From the NCBI RefSeq assembly GCF_005502465.1, contig NZ_SCOT01000001.1:186001-250000 (forward strand): DNA of 64,000 bases. Reading direction: 5' to 3'. The notes below the pieces were generated by a model that saw nothing but the letters and a program-made list of their open reading frames with translations, was not told the origin of the DNA and did no database searches. Made by a program: the position numbers and the translations under genes. Origin of the DNA: Sphingopyxis sp. L1A2A. GTDB lineage: Bacteria > Pseudomonadota > Alphaproteobacteria > Sphingomonadales > Sphingomonadaceae. Positions 9,235-17,625 of the stretch are shown here, one piece after another (within the stretch, counting starts at the first letter, position 1; each line of letters starts with the position of its first letter).

Positions 9235-10379
9235 CCGACGACGTCTATATCATCGGCGCCGGGATCCACCCCTTTGGCCGCACCGACGGGCGGTCGGGGC
9301 GCGATCAGGGCGTCGTCGCGGTGCGTCAGGCGCTGACCGATGCCGGGATCGCCTGGCCCGACGTCGAATTTGCCTATGGCGGATCGGCGGCGGCAGGGTC
9401 GGCCGACATCATGGTCAACGAATTGGGGCTGACGAGCGTCCCCTTCATCAATGTCGCCAACGGCTGCGCGACCGGGGGCAGCGCGCTGACCGCCGCGCGC
9501 AATGCGATTGCGGCGGGGGCGTGCGACATCGCGCTCGCGGTCGGCTTTGACAAGCATCCACGCGGCGCGTTCAACGCCAAGCCATCGGACTATGGCCTGC
9601 CCGAATGGTATGGTGAGACGGGGATGATGCTGACGACGCAATTCTTCGCGCTCAAGATCCAGCGTTACATGGCGCTGCACGGGATCAGCCGCCGCACGCT
9701 GGGGCTGGTCGCCGAAAAGGCGTTTCGCAACGGCACGCTCTGCGATCATGCCTGGCGGCGCTCGCCGGTCGACCTCGACACGATATTGAACGCGCCGATG
9801 GTCAACGATCCGCTGACCAAATATATGTTCTGTTCGCCCGCCGAGGGCGCGGTCGCGCTGGTGCTGGCATCGGCCAAAAAGGTGCGCGAACTGGGGTCCG
9901 ACGCGGTGCGCATCGCCAGCGTCGCCTTCCGCACCCGCCCCGAGGGATCGTTCGAGGTGTTCGCGCCGTCGATCAGCGTGGGCGGCGGCGGCAAGCCGAC
10001 CGAGGTCGCGAGCCGCGCCGCGTTCGAAATGGCGGGTATCGGTCCTGAAGACGTGTCGGTCGCGCAATTGCAGGACACCGAAAGCGGCGCCGAAATCATG
10101 CACATGGCCGAAAACGGCTTTTGCGCCGACGGCGAGCAGGAGCAATGGCTTGCCGAGGGCTGGAGCGAGATCGGTGGGAAAATGCCGATCAACACCGACG
10201 GCGGCTGCCTGGCGTGCGGCGAGCCGATCGGCGCCTCGGGCCTGCGGCAGGTCTATGAAAACACGGTGCAACTGCGCGGTCGCGGCGGCGAGCGGCAGGT
10301 GCCGAACGGCCCCAAGGTCGGTTATTCGCATGTCTATGGCGCCCCCGGCCTGTCGGCAGTGGCGATCCTCGAGCGTTAG
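9231..10379 (+). CDS. SCP2/Ltp2-like thiolase-superfamily protein
   Basis: A 382-residue thiolase-fold protein of the lipid-transfer group. The nucleophile loop NGCATGGSAL puts a Cys at about residue 79. In the C-terminal half, where thiolases carry GHPxGATG, this protein has GCLACGEPIGASG, so the active-site His is Glu. That change suggests it may not be a conventional thiolase; aldolases of the Ltp2 type work without thiolysis. It is translationally coupled to the DUF35 gene. The likely job is the last C-C cleavage of side-chain shortening, releasing a short acyl-CoA. Confidence 0.88.
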   Translation: MTDDVYIIGAGIHPFGRTDGRSGRDQGVVAVRQALTDAGIAWPDVEFAYGGSAAAGSADIMVNELGLTSVPFINVANGCATGGSALTAARNAIAAGACDIALAVGFDKHPRGAFNAKPSDYGLPEWYGETGMMLTTQFFALKIQRYMALHGISRRTLGLVAEKAFRNGTLCDHAWRRSPVDLDTILNAPMVNDPLTKYMFCSPAEGAVALVLASAKKVRELGSDAVRIASVAFRTRPEGSFEVFAPSISVGGGGKPTEVASRAAFEMAGIGPEDVSVAQLQDTESGAEIMHMAENGFCADGEQEQWLAEGWSEIGGKMPINTDGGCLACGEPIGASGLRQVYENTVQLRGRGGERQVPNGPKVGYSHVYGAPGLSAVAILER

Positions 10380-10386
10380 TAGAACT

Positions 10387-11595
10387 ATGGATTTAGACCT
10401 TACCAAGGACGAACTGGAATTTCGCGAGGAGGTGCGGGAGTTCCTCCGCACGTCGTTACCCGATTATGTCCGCGACGGCGCGCGGCGCACTCCCGGCGTG
10501 TTCGTCGAACCCGACATCGGCCTCGTCTGGCACCGCATCCTCAACGACAAGGGCTGGGTCGCCTATCACTGGCCTGAGGATTGCGGCGGCACCGGCTGGA
10601 CGCCGATGCAGCGCTATATCTTTGAAAAGGAATGCGCGATCGCCGGGGCGCCCGCCTTGTCGGTGCTCGGGCTGCGCCTCGTTGGTCCGGTGATCTGCGC
10701 CTTTGGTACCCAGGAACAAAAGGACCGCTTCCTGCCCGCGATCCGCGCCGGGACCGATTATTGGTGTCAGGGCTATAGCGAACCTCAAAGCGGCTCCGAC
10801 CTCGCGTCGCTGCGCACCAGGGCGCGGCGTGACGGCGACGACTATATCGTCGACGGCTCGAAAATCTGGACGACCCACGCCCACCACGCCAACTGGATTT
10901 TCTGCCTCGTCCGCACCGACGGCGAGGTCCGCAAACAGGCGGGGATCAGCTTCCTGTTGATCCCGATGGACCAGCCGGGGGTCACCGTCACCCCGATCAT
11001 CACCATGGCGGGTGACCATGAGGTCAATCAGGTGTTCCTCGACGGCGCCCGCACCGCGGTCGATAATCGCATCGGCGACGAAGGCCAGGGCTGGACGATC
11101 GCCAAATTCCTGCTCGAAAACGAGCGCGGCGGATCGTTTCACGCACCGCGGCTGATCCGCGCCATCGACGAACTCGAAATGACGGCCGGCATCGCGCCCA
11201 GCGGCCACAATGGCGCGCTGGGGGCCGATGTCCAGACCGCGACCGACATTGCCCGGCTGCGGCTCGAGGCTGAAGCGCTCGAAACCACCGAGCTGCGCAT
11301 CCTCGCCGACATCGCCAGGGGTCGCCCCGCCGGGCCGCAAACCTCGCTGGTCAAGCTGATCGCGTCCGAATTGCATCAGCGGATCGATCGCATCGCGATG
11401 GACCTTCACGGCTATGACGGCCTGCAACTGCCGACCGTGCGGCCGCTCTACGGCAATGCGGCGCCGCCGCCGATCGGCGATCCCGATGCCCAGATTGCCG
11501 CCGCCCGCTTCCTCAACAGCCGCGCCTGGACGGTGTTCGGCGGGTCGAGCGAAGTCCAGAAAAACATCATAGCCAAGACGGTGCTGAGATTATGA
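10387..11595 (+). CDS. Acyl-CoA dehydrogenase, long subunit (FadE29-like size)
   Basis: A 402-residue acyl-CoA dehydrogenase. The N-terminal part has WPEDCGGTGWTPMQRYIFEK. The middle domain shows CQGYSEPQSGSDLASLRTRA and the FAD loop KIWTTHAHHANW. The C-terminus ends with VFGGSSEVQKNIIAKTVL. The start at 10387 follows the thiolase-like stop after 7 bases. Size and position suit the long partner of the 353-residue dehydrogenase at 7784, in an alpha2beta2 enzyme that desaturates a side-chain acyl-CoA attached to rings. Its stop overlaps the start of the LuxR-type regulator. Confidence 0.93.
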   Translation: MDLDLTKDELEFREEVREFLRTSLPDYVRDGARRTPGVFVEPDIGLVWHRILNDKGWVAYHWPEDCGGTGWTPMQRYIFEKECAIAGAPALSVLGLRLVGPVICAFGTQEQKDRFLPAIRAGTDYWCQGYSEPQSGSDLASLRTRARRDGDDYIVDGSKIWTTHAHHANWIFCLVRTDGEVRKQAGISFLLIPMDQPGVTVTPIITMAGDHEVNQVFLDGARTAVDNRIGDEGQGWTIAKFLLENERGGSFHAPRLIRAIDELEMTAGIAPSGHNGALGADVQTATDIARLRLEAEALETTELRILADIARGRPAGPQTSLVKLIASELHQRIDRIAMDLHGYDGLQLPTVRPLYGNAAPPPIGDPDAQIAAARFLNSRAWTVFGGSSEVQKNIIAKTVLRL

Positions 11596-12458
11596 CACAC
11601 GCATTGCGCCTGCCGGGCCCGTATGAGATAGTTCCCGATATGGGAGAAAAGGCAGTCAAACTGCCCGACGACGGGTTCCGGCCGCCGCTGGATGCCAGGA
11701 ACCTTGTCGATGCGGTCACGGTGCGCCACGTGGAGGACATCCACGACGCCGCCGTCGTGCTGCGCGACTATGCCGCCGCCTTTGATCTGCGCGCCGCGCT
11801 GTGCGACGATATTGCTTCCAAAGAAACGATGGTGGACGCCGACGGCGCGGTGCTCGCCGCCGACCTGTTCGGCTGGCTTGGCGACGGCGAGCGCTGGTGG
11901 GAAGACCATCGGCTGGCGCTCCATTCGCCGCTGCCGCGGTCGTGCCGCTATGAAGGCGAACCCTTCTGGTGCAACAGCGAGGGATTCCGCACCGCGCAGC
12001 CCAACCCCTATCTCGACGACATCGACCCGGCACGCTATTTCGCCGCCAATCAACGCTATCAGGCGGCGATTGTCGTTCCGGTGCACCTGCCTTTTGGCCA
12101 GATTTCCGCCAACAGTTTTCATCCGAACGACCCCGACGTCGTCGACCTGACCGATCTGTTCGCCGAAATCGGCGACACGCTGGGCCTCGCCACCCGCCGC
12201 TTCATCGCCGGCTATGCGTCGGCGATGCGAACCAAGCGCCGGATTCCTTCGGACTGCGAATTGTCAAAGCGCGAGGTCGAATGTCTGCGCTGGGCGGCGA
12301 TCGGCAAGACCGACCGCGAGATCGGCATGATCATCTCGCTCAGCCACGCGACAGTGCGCTATCATGTCCACCGCGCGGGCGAAAAGCTGAACTCGGTCAA
12401 CCGCGCGCAGACGATCTTCAAGGCCGGGCAATTGGGCTATCTGGGCGCGAATAGTTAA
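11592..12458 (+). CDS. LuxR-family transcriptional regulator
   Basis: A 288-residue regulator. The C-terminal ~65 residues are a LuxR helix-turn-helix: LSKREVECLRWAAIGKTDRE, then IGMIISLSHATVRYHVHRAG. The N-terminal ~200 residues resemble the autoinducer/ligand-binding domain of LuxR-type proteins but I cannot assign a ligand. The ATG at 11592 overlaps the dehydrogenase stop, so the regulator is cotranscribed with the operon it probably controls; an internal Met at residue 17 is an alternative start. No LuxI-type synthase is seen nearby, so it could be a solo that senses a pathway intermediate. Confidence 0.88.
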   Translation: MTHALRLPGPYEIVPDMGEKAVKLPDDGFRPPLDARNLVDAVTVRHVEDIHDAAVVLRDYAAAFDLRAALCDDIASKETMVDADGAVLAADLFGWLGDGERWWEDHRLALHSPLPRSCRYEGEPFWCNSEGFRTAQPNPYLDDIDPARYFAANQRYQAAIVVPVHLPFGQISANSFHPNDPDVVDLTDLFAEIGDTLGLATRRFIAGYASAMRTKRRIPSDCELSKREVECLRWAAIGKTDREIGMIISLSHATVRYHVHRAGEKLNSVNRAQTIFKAGQLGYLGANS

Positions 12459-12470
12459 GGTCAGCAGAAA

Positions 12471-12606
12471 TTCCTCCCTGTCGCGCAGCGATGGGGAGGT
12501 GGCAGCGCGCAGCGCTGACGGAGGGGCTTTGGCACCAACGTCGCCGCCCCTCCACCATTCGCTTCGCGAACGGTCCCCCTCCCCATGGCTTCGCCACAGG
12601 GAGGAA
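12471..12606. repeat. Nested palindromic intergenic element (~136 bp)
   Basis: Between the convergent regulator and VOC genes lies a 136-base element with two 29-base outer arms (12471-12499 and 12578-12606) that are reverse complements except at four positions. Shorter complementary blocks (GGAGGGGC and GCCCCTCC) lie inside. A 24-base copy of the right arm recurs at 60922-60945. It looks like a dispersed structured repeat and may also end transcription from both sides. Confidence 0.75.
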
Positions 12607-12622
12607 CGAATTACGTCGCCTC

Positions 12623-13159
12623 CTATCCCAGCGACCGCAGCGGCGCGCTGCCATCCCAGCCCTTTGCCGCCGCGCGCATCATCGCGAACAGCTCGCGCGT
12701 CCCCGCCTGCGGTTCCAGCAGCTCGACCAGCGTGCCCGGCCCCGTCCCCGGATCGGCATAAATGACCCCACCCGACTCGCCGACCGGCGCCTCAAAGATA
12801 ATCTCGGCGCCGACCTCGCCGCAGCGCGCCCGCGCTTCGGCGATCGAATCGACCAGCACGCACACATGGTGCAGCACGTCGGTGACGCCATAGTCGCCGC
12901 GATAGATCGACGCCGCGTCATTTTCCGGGCGAATCAACTCGATCTGCATCTCGCCCCAATAGCCGAGCGCCATCGTGAACAGCGGATCGCTCGGGCCGCC
13001 GCGATAGCGCCCGCCGGGCAGCGAGACGTTCGGCAGCAGGAAAAACGGCCCCGCGCCGATCACTTCGGTCCAATGCTTCACCGCCGCATCGAAATCCGCC
13101 GGCACAAAGGCCAGCTGCATGACATCGCCCAGCGACGCGAGTGTATCGGGTCCGGCCAT
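12623..13159 (-). CDS. VOC family (glyoxalase-like) protein
   Basis: A 178-residue vicinal-oxygen-chelate protein with two beta-alpha-beta modules: VMQLAFVPADFDAAVKHWTE at the start, then TDVLHHVCVLVDSIAEARAR. Candidate metal ligands are the His in LHHVCV and the late Glu in LVELLEP. I chose the ATG at 13159 because GGGGGAGAG lies just upstream. The family includes ring-cleavage dioxygenases, epimerases and isomerases. The gene is divergent from the first Rieske oxygenase across ~100 bases. Reaction unknown. Confidence 0.85.
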   Translation of the reverse strand: MAGPDTLASLGDVMQLAFVPADFDAAVKHWTEVIGAGPFFLLPNVSLPGGRYRGGPSDPLFTMALGYWGEMQIELIRPENDAASIYRGDYGVTDVLHHVCVLVDSIAEARARCGEVGAEIIFEAPVGESGGVIYADPGTGPGTLVELLEPQAGTRELFAMMRAAAKGWDGSAPLRSLG

Positions 13160-13260
13160 CGGATCTCTCCCCCTCAAAAGCGATAGCGCACAAGCGCCGG
13201 GCTTTGTGCGATAAGATAGCCGAGACCCGGAAGCATACTGGGCAAAATGTGAGGAGAGCC

Positions 13261-14490
13261 ATGGCTGAGTCCGATCCGCAGATCGCCCACAAGGATTGGC
13301 CCGCCGTCCGCAAGCGCAATGCGCGCACCGGATTGCGCAAGCTGGTGGCGATCATTGCCGAAAACCGCACCGACATGGCCGAAGCGCCGTTGCCGCTGCA
13401 CAAATCCGTCTACACCGGCGAAGCGCGCAACGCGGCCGAGATGGCGCATATTTTTCGGGGTGAACCAATCGTCGCAGGGCTGAGCGGTGACATTCCCAAG
13501 CCCGGCGACACGTTGGTCTTCGATTCGGTCGGTCCCTCGATCCTGGTCGCGCGCGGCAAGGACGGCGTCGCGCGCGCCTTCCTCAACATGTGCACCCACC
13601 GCGGCGCCAAGCTGGTCGAAGAAAACGAACCCTGGAGCGGCCCGCGGCCGCGGCTCGTCTGCCCGTTCCACGCCTGGACCTTCGATCCCGCCGGTGACCT
13701 CGTCGGCCAGCCGGGCAAGGAAGGCTTCGCCAATTGCGAGATTGGGGCGCGCAATCTGATCGCGCTGCCCTGCACCGAACATCTTGGTCTGATCTTTGTC
13801 CGCGCCGATCCGGGCGGCGAACCGATCGATGCCGCGGCGCATCTCGGCGATTTCGGGCCGGTGCTGGCGCAGCTCGAACTGCACCGCGCCGAACCGGTCA
13901 AAAAGGGCATCCTGACGGCGGATTCGAACTGGAAATTTGCGCTCGATACCTATGGCGAGGGCTATCATTTCAAGATGCTCCACAACACCACGATCGGCCA
14001 GACGCATTACAGCGACCGCAATGTCTATGAACCGATCGGGCGCCATCACCGCGTCAGCTTTCCCGACCTGTCGATCGGCGATCTGGTCGGCAAGGACGAG
14101 AGCGAGTGGCCCGAGACCGAATATGGCGGGGTGCATTTTCTGTTCCCCAACACGGTGATCTTCTTTGGCGCGGTCACCCCCGGGGTCTATTTCACCCAGG
14201 TTTTCCGCCTGTTTCCCGACGGGCCGGGCAAGATGTTCTGCCAGTTCGGGGTCTATGCCCCGTTCGGCGTCGAGGGCGACGAGCATCGCGCCATGTGCGA
14301 GATGGCCTATGACGCCACCGCGACCGTGGTGCAGACCGAGGATTATCGCGTGGCATCGAACGGCTATGCGAATCTCCTGACCGCCCCCGACGACTTCCGC
14401 GTCGTGCTCGGTGCGAACGAACCCGCCCTCCACGGCGTCCACCGCGCGATCGCCGCCGTGTGCGGCATGCCGCTCGACCAGCTTGCCTGA
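13261..14490 (+). CDS. Rieske non-heme iron oxygenase, alpha subunit
   Basis: A 409-residue ring-hydroxylating-type oxygenase. The Rieske 2Fe-2S ligands are Cys111/His113 (CTHRG) and Cys134/His137 (CPFHAW). The mononuclear iron site is visible as DTYGEGYHFKMLH with His236 and His241; the late aspartate ligand is not resolved by eye. A good ribosome site (GAGGAGAG) precedes ATG 13261. Such enzymes hydroxylate or demethylate hydrophobic substrates using electrons from a ferredoxin or reductase, neither of which is encoded nearby. KshA-type steroid 9-alpha-hydroxylase is one possibility but cannot be asserted. Confidence 0.93.
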   Translation: MAESDPQIAHKDWPAVRKRNARTGLRKLVAIIAENRTDMAEAPLPLHKSVYTGEARNAAEMAHIFRGEPIVAGLSGDIPKPGDTLVFDSVGPSILVARGKDGVARAFLNMCTHRGAKLVEENEPWSGPRPRLVCPFHAWTFDPAGDLVGQPGKEGFANCEIGARNLIALPCTEHLGLIFVRADPGGEPIDAAAHLGDFGPVLAQLELHRAEPVKKGILTADSNWKFALDTYGEGYHFKMLHNTTIGQTHYSDRNVYEPIGRHHRVSFPDLSIGDLVGKDESEWPETEYGGVHFLFPNTVIFFGAVTPGVYFTQVFRLFPDGPGKMFCQFGVYAPFGVEGDEHRAMCEMAYDATATVVQTEDYRVASNGYANLLTAPDDFRVVLGANEPALHGVHRAIAAVCGMPLDQLA

Positions 14491-14507
14491 CCATCCGGAG
14501 TGCATCG

Positions 14508-15935
14508 ATGAACGACCTGAGTTCTCCCCAAGCTGCTGATCGCGACGATCGTTGCCCCGGGACCAGCTATACCGACATGCTGAAGGCCGATACGCGCCGC
14601 GTCCCCGATTATCTGTTCGCCGAATCGAACCAGGATATGGGAGACGCGCCGATCCCGATCGCGCGCTATGTCAGCGAGGATTGGGCCAAGCTCGAGCGCG
14701 AGAAGATGTGGCCGAACATCTGGCAATATGCAGCGCGCGAAGAGGATATGCCCGAGCCGGGCGACACCGTCGTTTATGACATCAACGAAAAAAGCCTCCT
14801 GCTCGTCCGCCAGAAGGATCTGTCGGTCAAGGCCTTCTATAACGTCTGCCTACACCGCGGGCGCAAGCTGCGTACCGAAAGCGGGCGCGCGGTCAATCTG
14901 CGCTGCCCCTTCCACGGTTTCCAATGGAACCACGACGGAAGCTTCAAGGAAGCGCCGTGCGCGTGGGACTTCAAACATCTCGAGGCCAAGGACATGAGCC
15001 TGCCCGAATTGCGCGTCGAGCGCTGGCAGGGGTTCATCCTCGTCACTGAAAATCACGACCTCCCCAGTTTTCGCGACTGGGTCGGCCCCGGCGTCGAACA
15101 TTATGACAATTGGCGGCTCGACGAATGCTATACCGGCGCATGGGTCGGCCGCGTCATCCCCGCCAATTGGAAGGCCGTATCCGAAGCGTTCATGGAGGCG
15201 TGGCACAGCATTGTCACCCACCCGCAGATCCTGGGCTTCACCGCCGACGCGAACACCCGCTACGACCTCTACGGCGATTTCCTCAATCGCGCGATCACCC
15301 CGGCGGGCGCGATGTCGCCGCATATCAAGGGCAAGGATCAATTCTATGTCCTGAAATCGCTGGAGGATTTCATCGGCGCCGGAGACAGCCGGGCGCGCCG
15401 CGCGACGGGCGATCCCGCCGACCTGAAGGGTTTTGACGCCGACGATCCGATGCTGGCGCGCAAGGTGCTGGCGCAGGCGAACCGCGACGCCTTTGCGGCG
15501 ATGAACGGACATGATTATTCGGACGCGACCGACAGCGAGATGCTCGACAATTTCACTTACAACGTCTTTCCCAACTGGTCGCCATGGGGCGGGCTGGTGC
15601 CGAACATCGTCTATCGCTGGCGGCCATGGGGTGACGCCGACCATTGCCTGATGGAAGTCCGCATATTGATGCGCACGCCGAAGGGAGAAAAGCCGCCCAA
15701 ATCGGCGCCGATGCACCTGATCCCCGATGACCAGCCCTTCGCCAGCGCCAGCCATCTGATCGGCGCCGCGCTCGCCGGGGTGTTCGATCAGGACATGGAA
15801 AACCTGCCCTATGTGCAGGAGGGCATGAAGTCGTCGCCGAACGGCGTGCTCGAACTCGGCCATTATCAGGAAAGCCGCATCCGCCATTTCCACCGCACGC
15901 TGGAAAAATATATGGACGGGACGCTGCCCGCCTGA
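14508..15935 (+). CDS. Rieske non-heme iron oxygenase, alpha subunit
   Basis: A 475-residue oxygenase, longer than its upstream neighbour and only distantly related to it. The Rieske ligands are Cys114/His116 (CLHRG) and Cys133/His136 (CPFHGF). The mononuclear iron His residues are H233 and H238 in EAWHSIVTH. The start follows CCGGAG, 17 bases after the first Rieske gene. It ends one base into the next gene. No beta subunit is encoded, suggesting an alpha-only oligomer. Substrate unknown; the pair may act on two positions of the same compound. Confidence 0.92.
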   Translation: MNDLSSPQAADRDDRCPGTSYTDMLKADTRRVPDYLFAESNQDMGDAPIPIARYVSEDWAKLEREKMWPNIWQYAAREEDMPEPGDTVVYDINEKSLLLVRQKDLSVKAFYNVCLHRGRKLRTESGRAVNLRCPFHGFQWNHDGSFKEAPCAWDFKHLEAKDMSLPELRVERWQGFILVTENHDLPSFRDWVGPGVEHYDNWRLDECYTGAWVGRVIPANWKAVSEAFMEAWHSIVTHPQILGFTADANTRYDLYGDFLNRAITPAGAMSPHIKGKDQFYVLKSLEDFIGAGDSRARRATGDPADLKGFDADDPMLARKVLAQANRDAFAAMNGHDYSDATDSEMLDNFTYNVFPNWSPWGGLVPNIVYRWRPWGDADHCLMEVRILMRTPKGEKPPKSAPMHLIPDDQPFASASHLIGAALAGVFDQDMENLPYVQEGMKSSPNGVLELGHYQESRIRHFHRTLEKYMDGTLPA

Positions 15936-16729
15936 TGGTGGCTCCCTCCCCCCTGCTCTCGCTCGCGGCGGGGGTGATGCCCGAATTTTCGCCGGGACAG
16001 ACCGTGGCGGCGGCGGCGAAAAGCGGCTGGTCTGCAGTGGGGATCTGGTACGACCCCGCGACATGGACTCCGGCCACGACGATCGAGATCCGCGACCGGG
16101 TTGCCGACGCCGGGCTGGTGGTGCTCGACATCGAGGTCATTTGGCTGAAACCCGGTCCCGACGATCCGGCGCATTTCGCCGCGATCGATGCGGGGGCAGC
16201 GATCGGCGCGCGCAATGTGCTGGTGGTGAGTTCCGAACCCAATCCCGCGCAGACGGCAGCAAAGCTGGCGCGGCTGAGCGACCATGCAGCGGCGGCGGGA
16301 ATACGCGTCTGCCTGGAGCTTGCGGCGTTTACGACGGTCGGCAATGTTCAAGCAGCGCTGGTCATTCTCGATACGGCAGGATGCGAAGACGTCGGTCTGT
16401 TAATCGATCCGCTCCACCTCGCGCGAACCGGCGGCGCGCCCGCCGATCTCGCGGCGATCAACCCGCGCCGCTTTCCCTATGCGCAATTCTGCGACGCCCC
16501 GGCGCGCGGCCCGCCGCCGAGCGACGTCCCCGCGATCATCCACGAAGCGCTCGACCTGCGGCTGATGCCCGGCGACGGCGCGCTGCCGCTCGCCGAATTG
16601 TTGGCGGTGTTGCCACATGATACGCCGCTGAGCGTTGAACTACGCAGCGCCGCGCTGCGCGAGAGCTATCCCGATCCCACCCAGCGCGCGCGAGCGCTGC
16701 TGGATGCGACGCAGCGCTGGCTACGCTAG
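15935..16729 (+). CDS. Sugar-phosphate isomerase/epimerase-like TIM-barrel protein
   Basis: A 264-residue protein of the xylose-isomerase-like TIM-barrel family (AP endonuclease 2 fold). Strand-loop segments include VVLDIEVIWLKPG, ARNVLVVSSEP, GIRVCLELAAF and VGLLIDPLHLARTGG, placing candidate metal ligands (Glu, Asp, His) in order. Members isomerise or epimerise sugars and polyols, or act in aromatic catabolism. It overlaps the second Rieske oxygenase by one base. Here the partner pathway is not a sugar pathway, so an isomerase or lyase role on a ring product is only a guess. Confidence 0.83.
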   Translation: MVAPSPLLSLAAGVMPEFSPGQTVAAAAKSGWSAVGIWYDPATWTPATTIEIRDRVADAGLVVLDIEVIWLKPGPDDPAHFAAIDAGAAIGARNVLVVSSEPNPAQTAAKLARLSDHAAAAGIRVCLELAAFTTVGNVQAALVILDTAGCEDVGLLIDPLHLARTGGAPADLAAINPRRFPYAQFCDAPARGPPPSDVPAIIHEALDLRLMPGDGALPLAELLAVLPHDTPLSVELRSAALRESYPDPTQRARALLDATQRWLR

Positions 16730-16730
16730 C

Positions 16731-17624
16731 CTAAACCCAATCCTGCCGCTTGGCCCATTCGACGAGCGGCGTAGCGGTCAGCCCCAGCCGCGCCGCGGGC
16801 GCCGGATCGACGATCAGCGGCGACACCAGCTGGTCGTTGTACCAGGAATAGAATTTGGCCATGCCGTCATAGATGCTGTGCGGCTGGATTTCGCGCGAAC
16901 CGGTGACCAGCTCGCTCATGCGCGCCGCGAATTCGCCCGGCGCCAGGCTGAGAAAGCGGATCGGGCGGCCGAGTGCTTCCGACAGGCGCTCGGCGACCTG
17001 ATCGCCGACCAATGTTTCGGGCCCGCCGAGCGGCAGGTGCAGCGGCGCGTCCGGCTGTTCGAGCGCCGCGACCATCGCCGCGGCGACATCGTCGAGGCAC
17101 ACCCAGTTGATCTTGAGCGTCGGTGTCGCGGGATAGGCGAAAATGCCGCGCTGCGCGATCGACGGCTTGCTCCATACGCGGATCATATTGTCCATGAACA
17201 CGACCGGCTCGACGAAGCAGCAGCGCGCGCCGCTCGCCTGCAAAGCGGCCTCGATGTCGCGCCGCCCGTCGTGCGCCGACAGGCCGAGGTCATGGTCGGC
17301 GACGAAGCAGGCGGTGTTGAAGACGATCGTGCCGACCCCCGCCGCCTTGGCCGCGGTTCCAATCGCCTGCCCATAAGCGGCAGCGCGAGCGCGATCGAAT
17401 TCGAACGGCAGGTGGAACGCGAGCGCGTCCTGTCCGTCCAACGCCGCCGTCAATGATGCGCTGTCGCCGACGTCGGCAAAAACGGTCGGCAGGTCGGGAA
17501 ACGGCGTCGTGACCATCGCATCGACGCGCCGCGCGCCCGCGGTGACCTGATGCCCCGCCGCGAGCAGCGCGCGCACCAGCGGCACGCCCTGATCGGCCGA
17601 TGCGCCGAGGACGAATACCCGCAT
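16731..17624 (-). CDS. NmrA/atypical SDR family NAD(P)-binding protein
   Basis: A 297-residue atypical SDR. It begins MRVFVLGASADQGVPLVRAL, a GxxxxxG dinucleotide-binding motif, and contains FNTACFV and VEPVVFMDNM blocks seen in NmrA-like proteins. The canonical YxxxK is absent, so it may be a redox sensor or a non-standard reductase. I set the start at 17624; the preceding flavoprotein gene ends one base before it. It is the last gene of the eight-gene minus-strand operon and ends 1 base from the convergent TIM-barrel gene. Confidence 0.83.
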   Translation of the reverse strand: MRVFVLGASADQGVPLVRALLAAGHQVTAGARRVDAMVTTPFPDLPTVFADVGDSASLTAALDGQDALAFHLPFEFDRARAAAYGQAIGTAAKAAGVGTIVFNTACFVADHDLGLSAHDGRRDIEAALQASGARCCFVEPVVFMDNMIRVWSKPSIAQRGIFAYPATPTLKINWVCLDDVAAAMVAALEQPDAPLHLPLGGPETLVGDQVAERLSEALGRPIRFLSLAPGEFAARMSELVTGSREIQPHSIYDGMAKFYSWYNDQLVSPLIVDPAPAARLGLTATPLVEWAKRQDWV

Positions 17625-17625
17625 C

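Noticed and set aside
13174..14505. A 443-residue minus-strand frame antisense to the first Rieske oxygenase
   Set aside because: The plus-strand gene has both Rieske ligand pairs and a good ribosome site.
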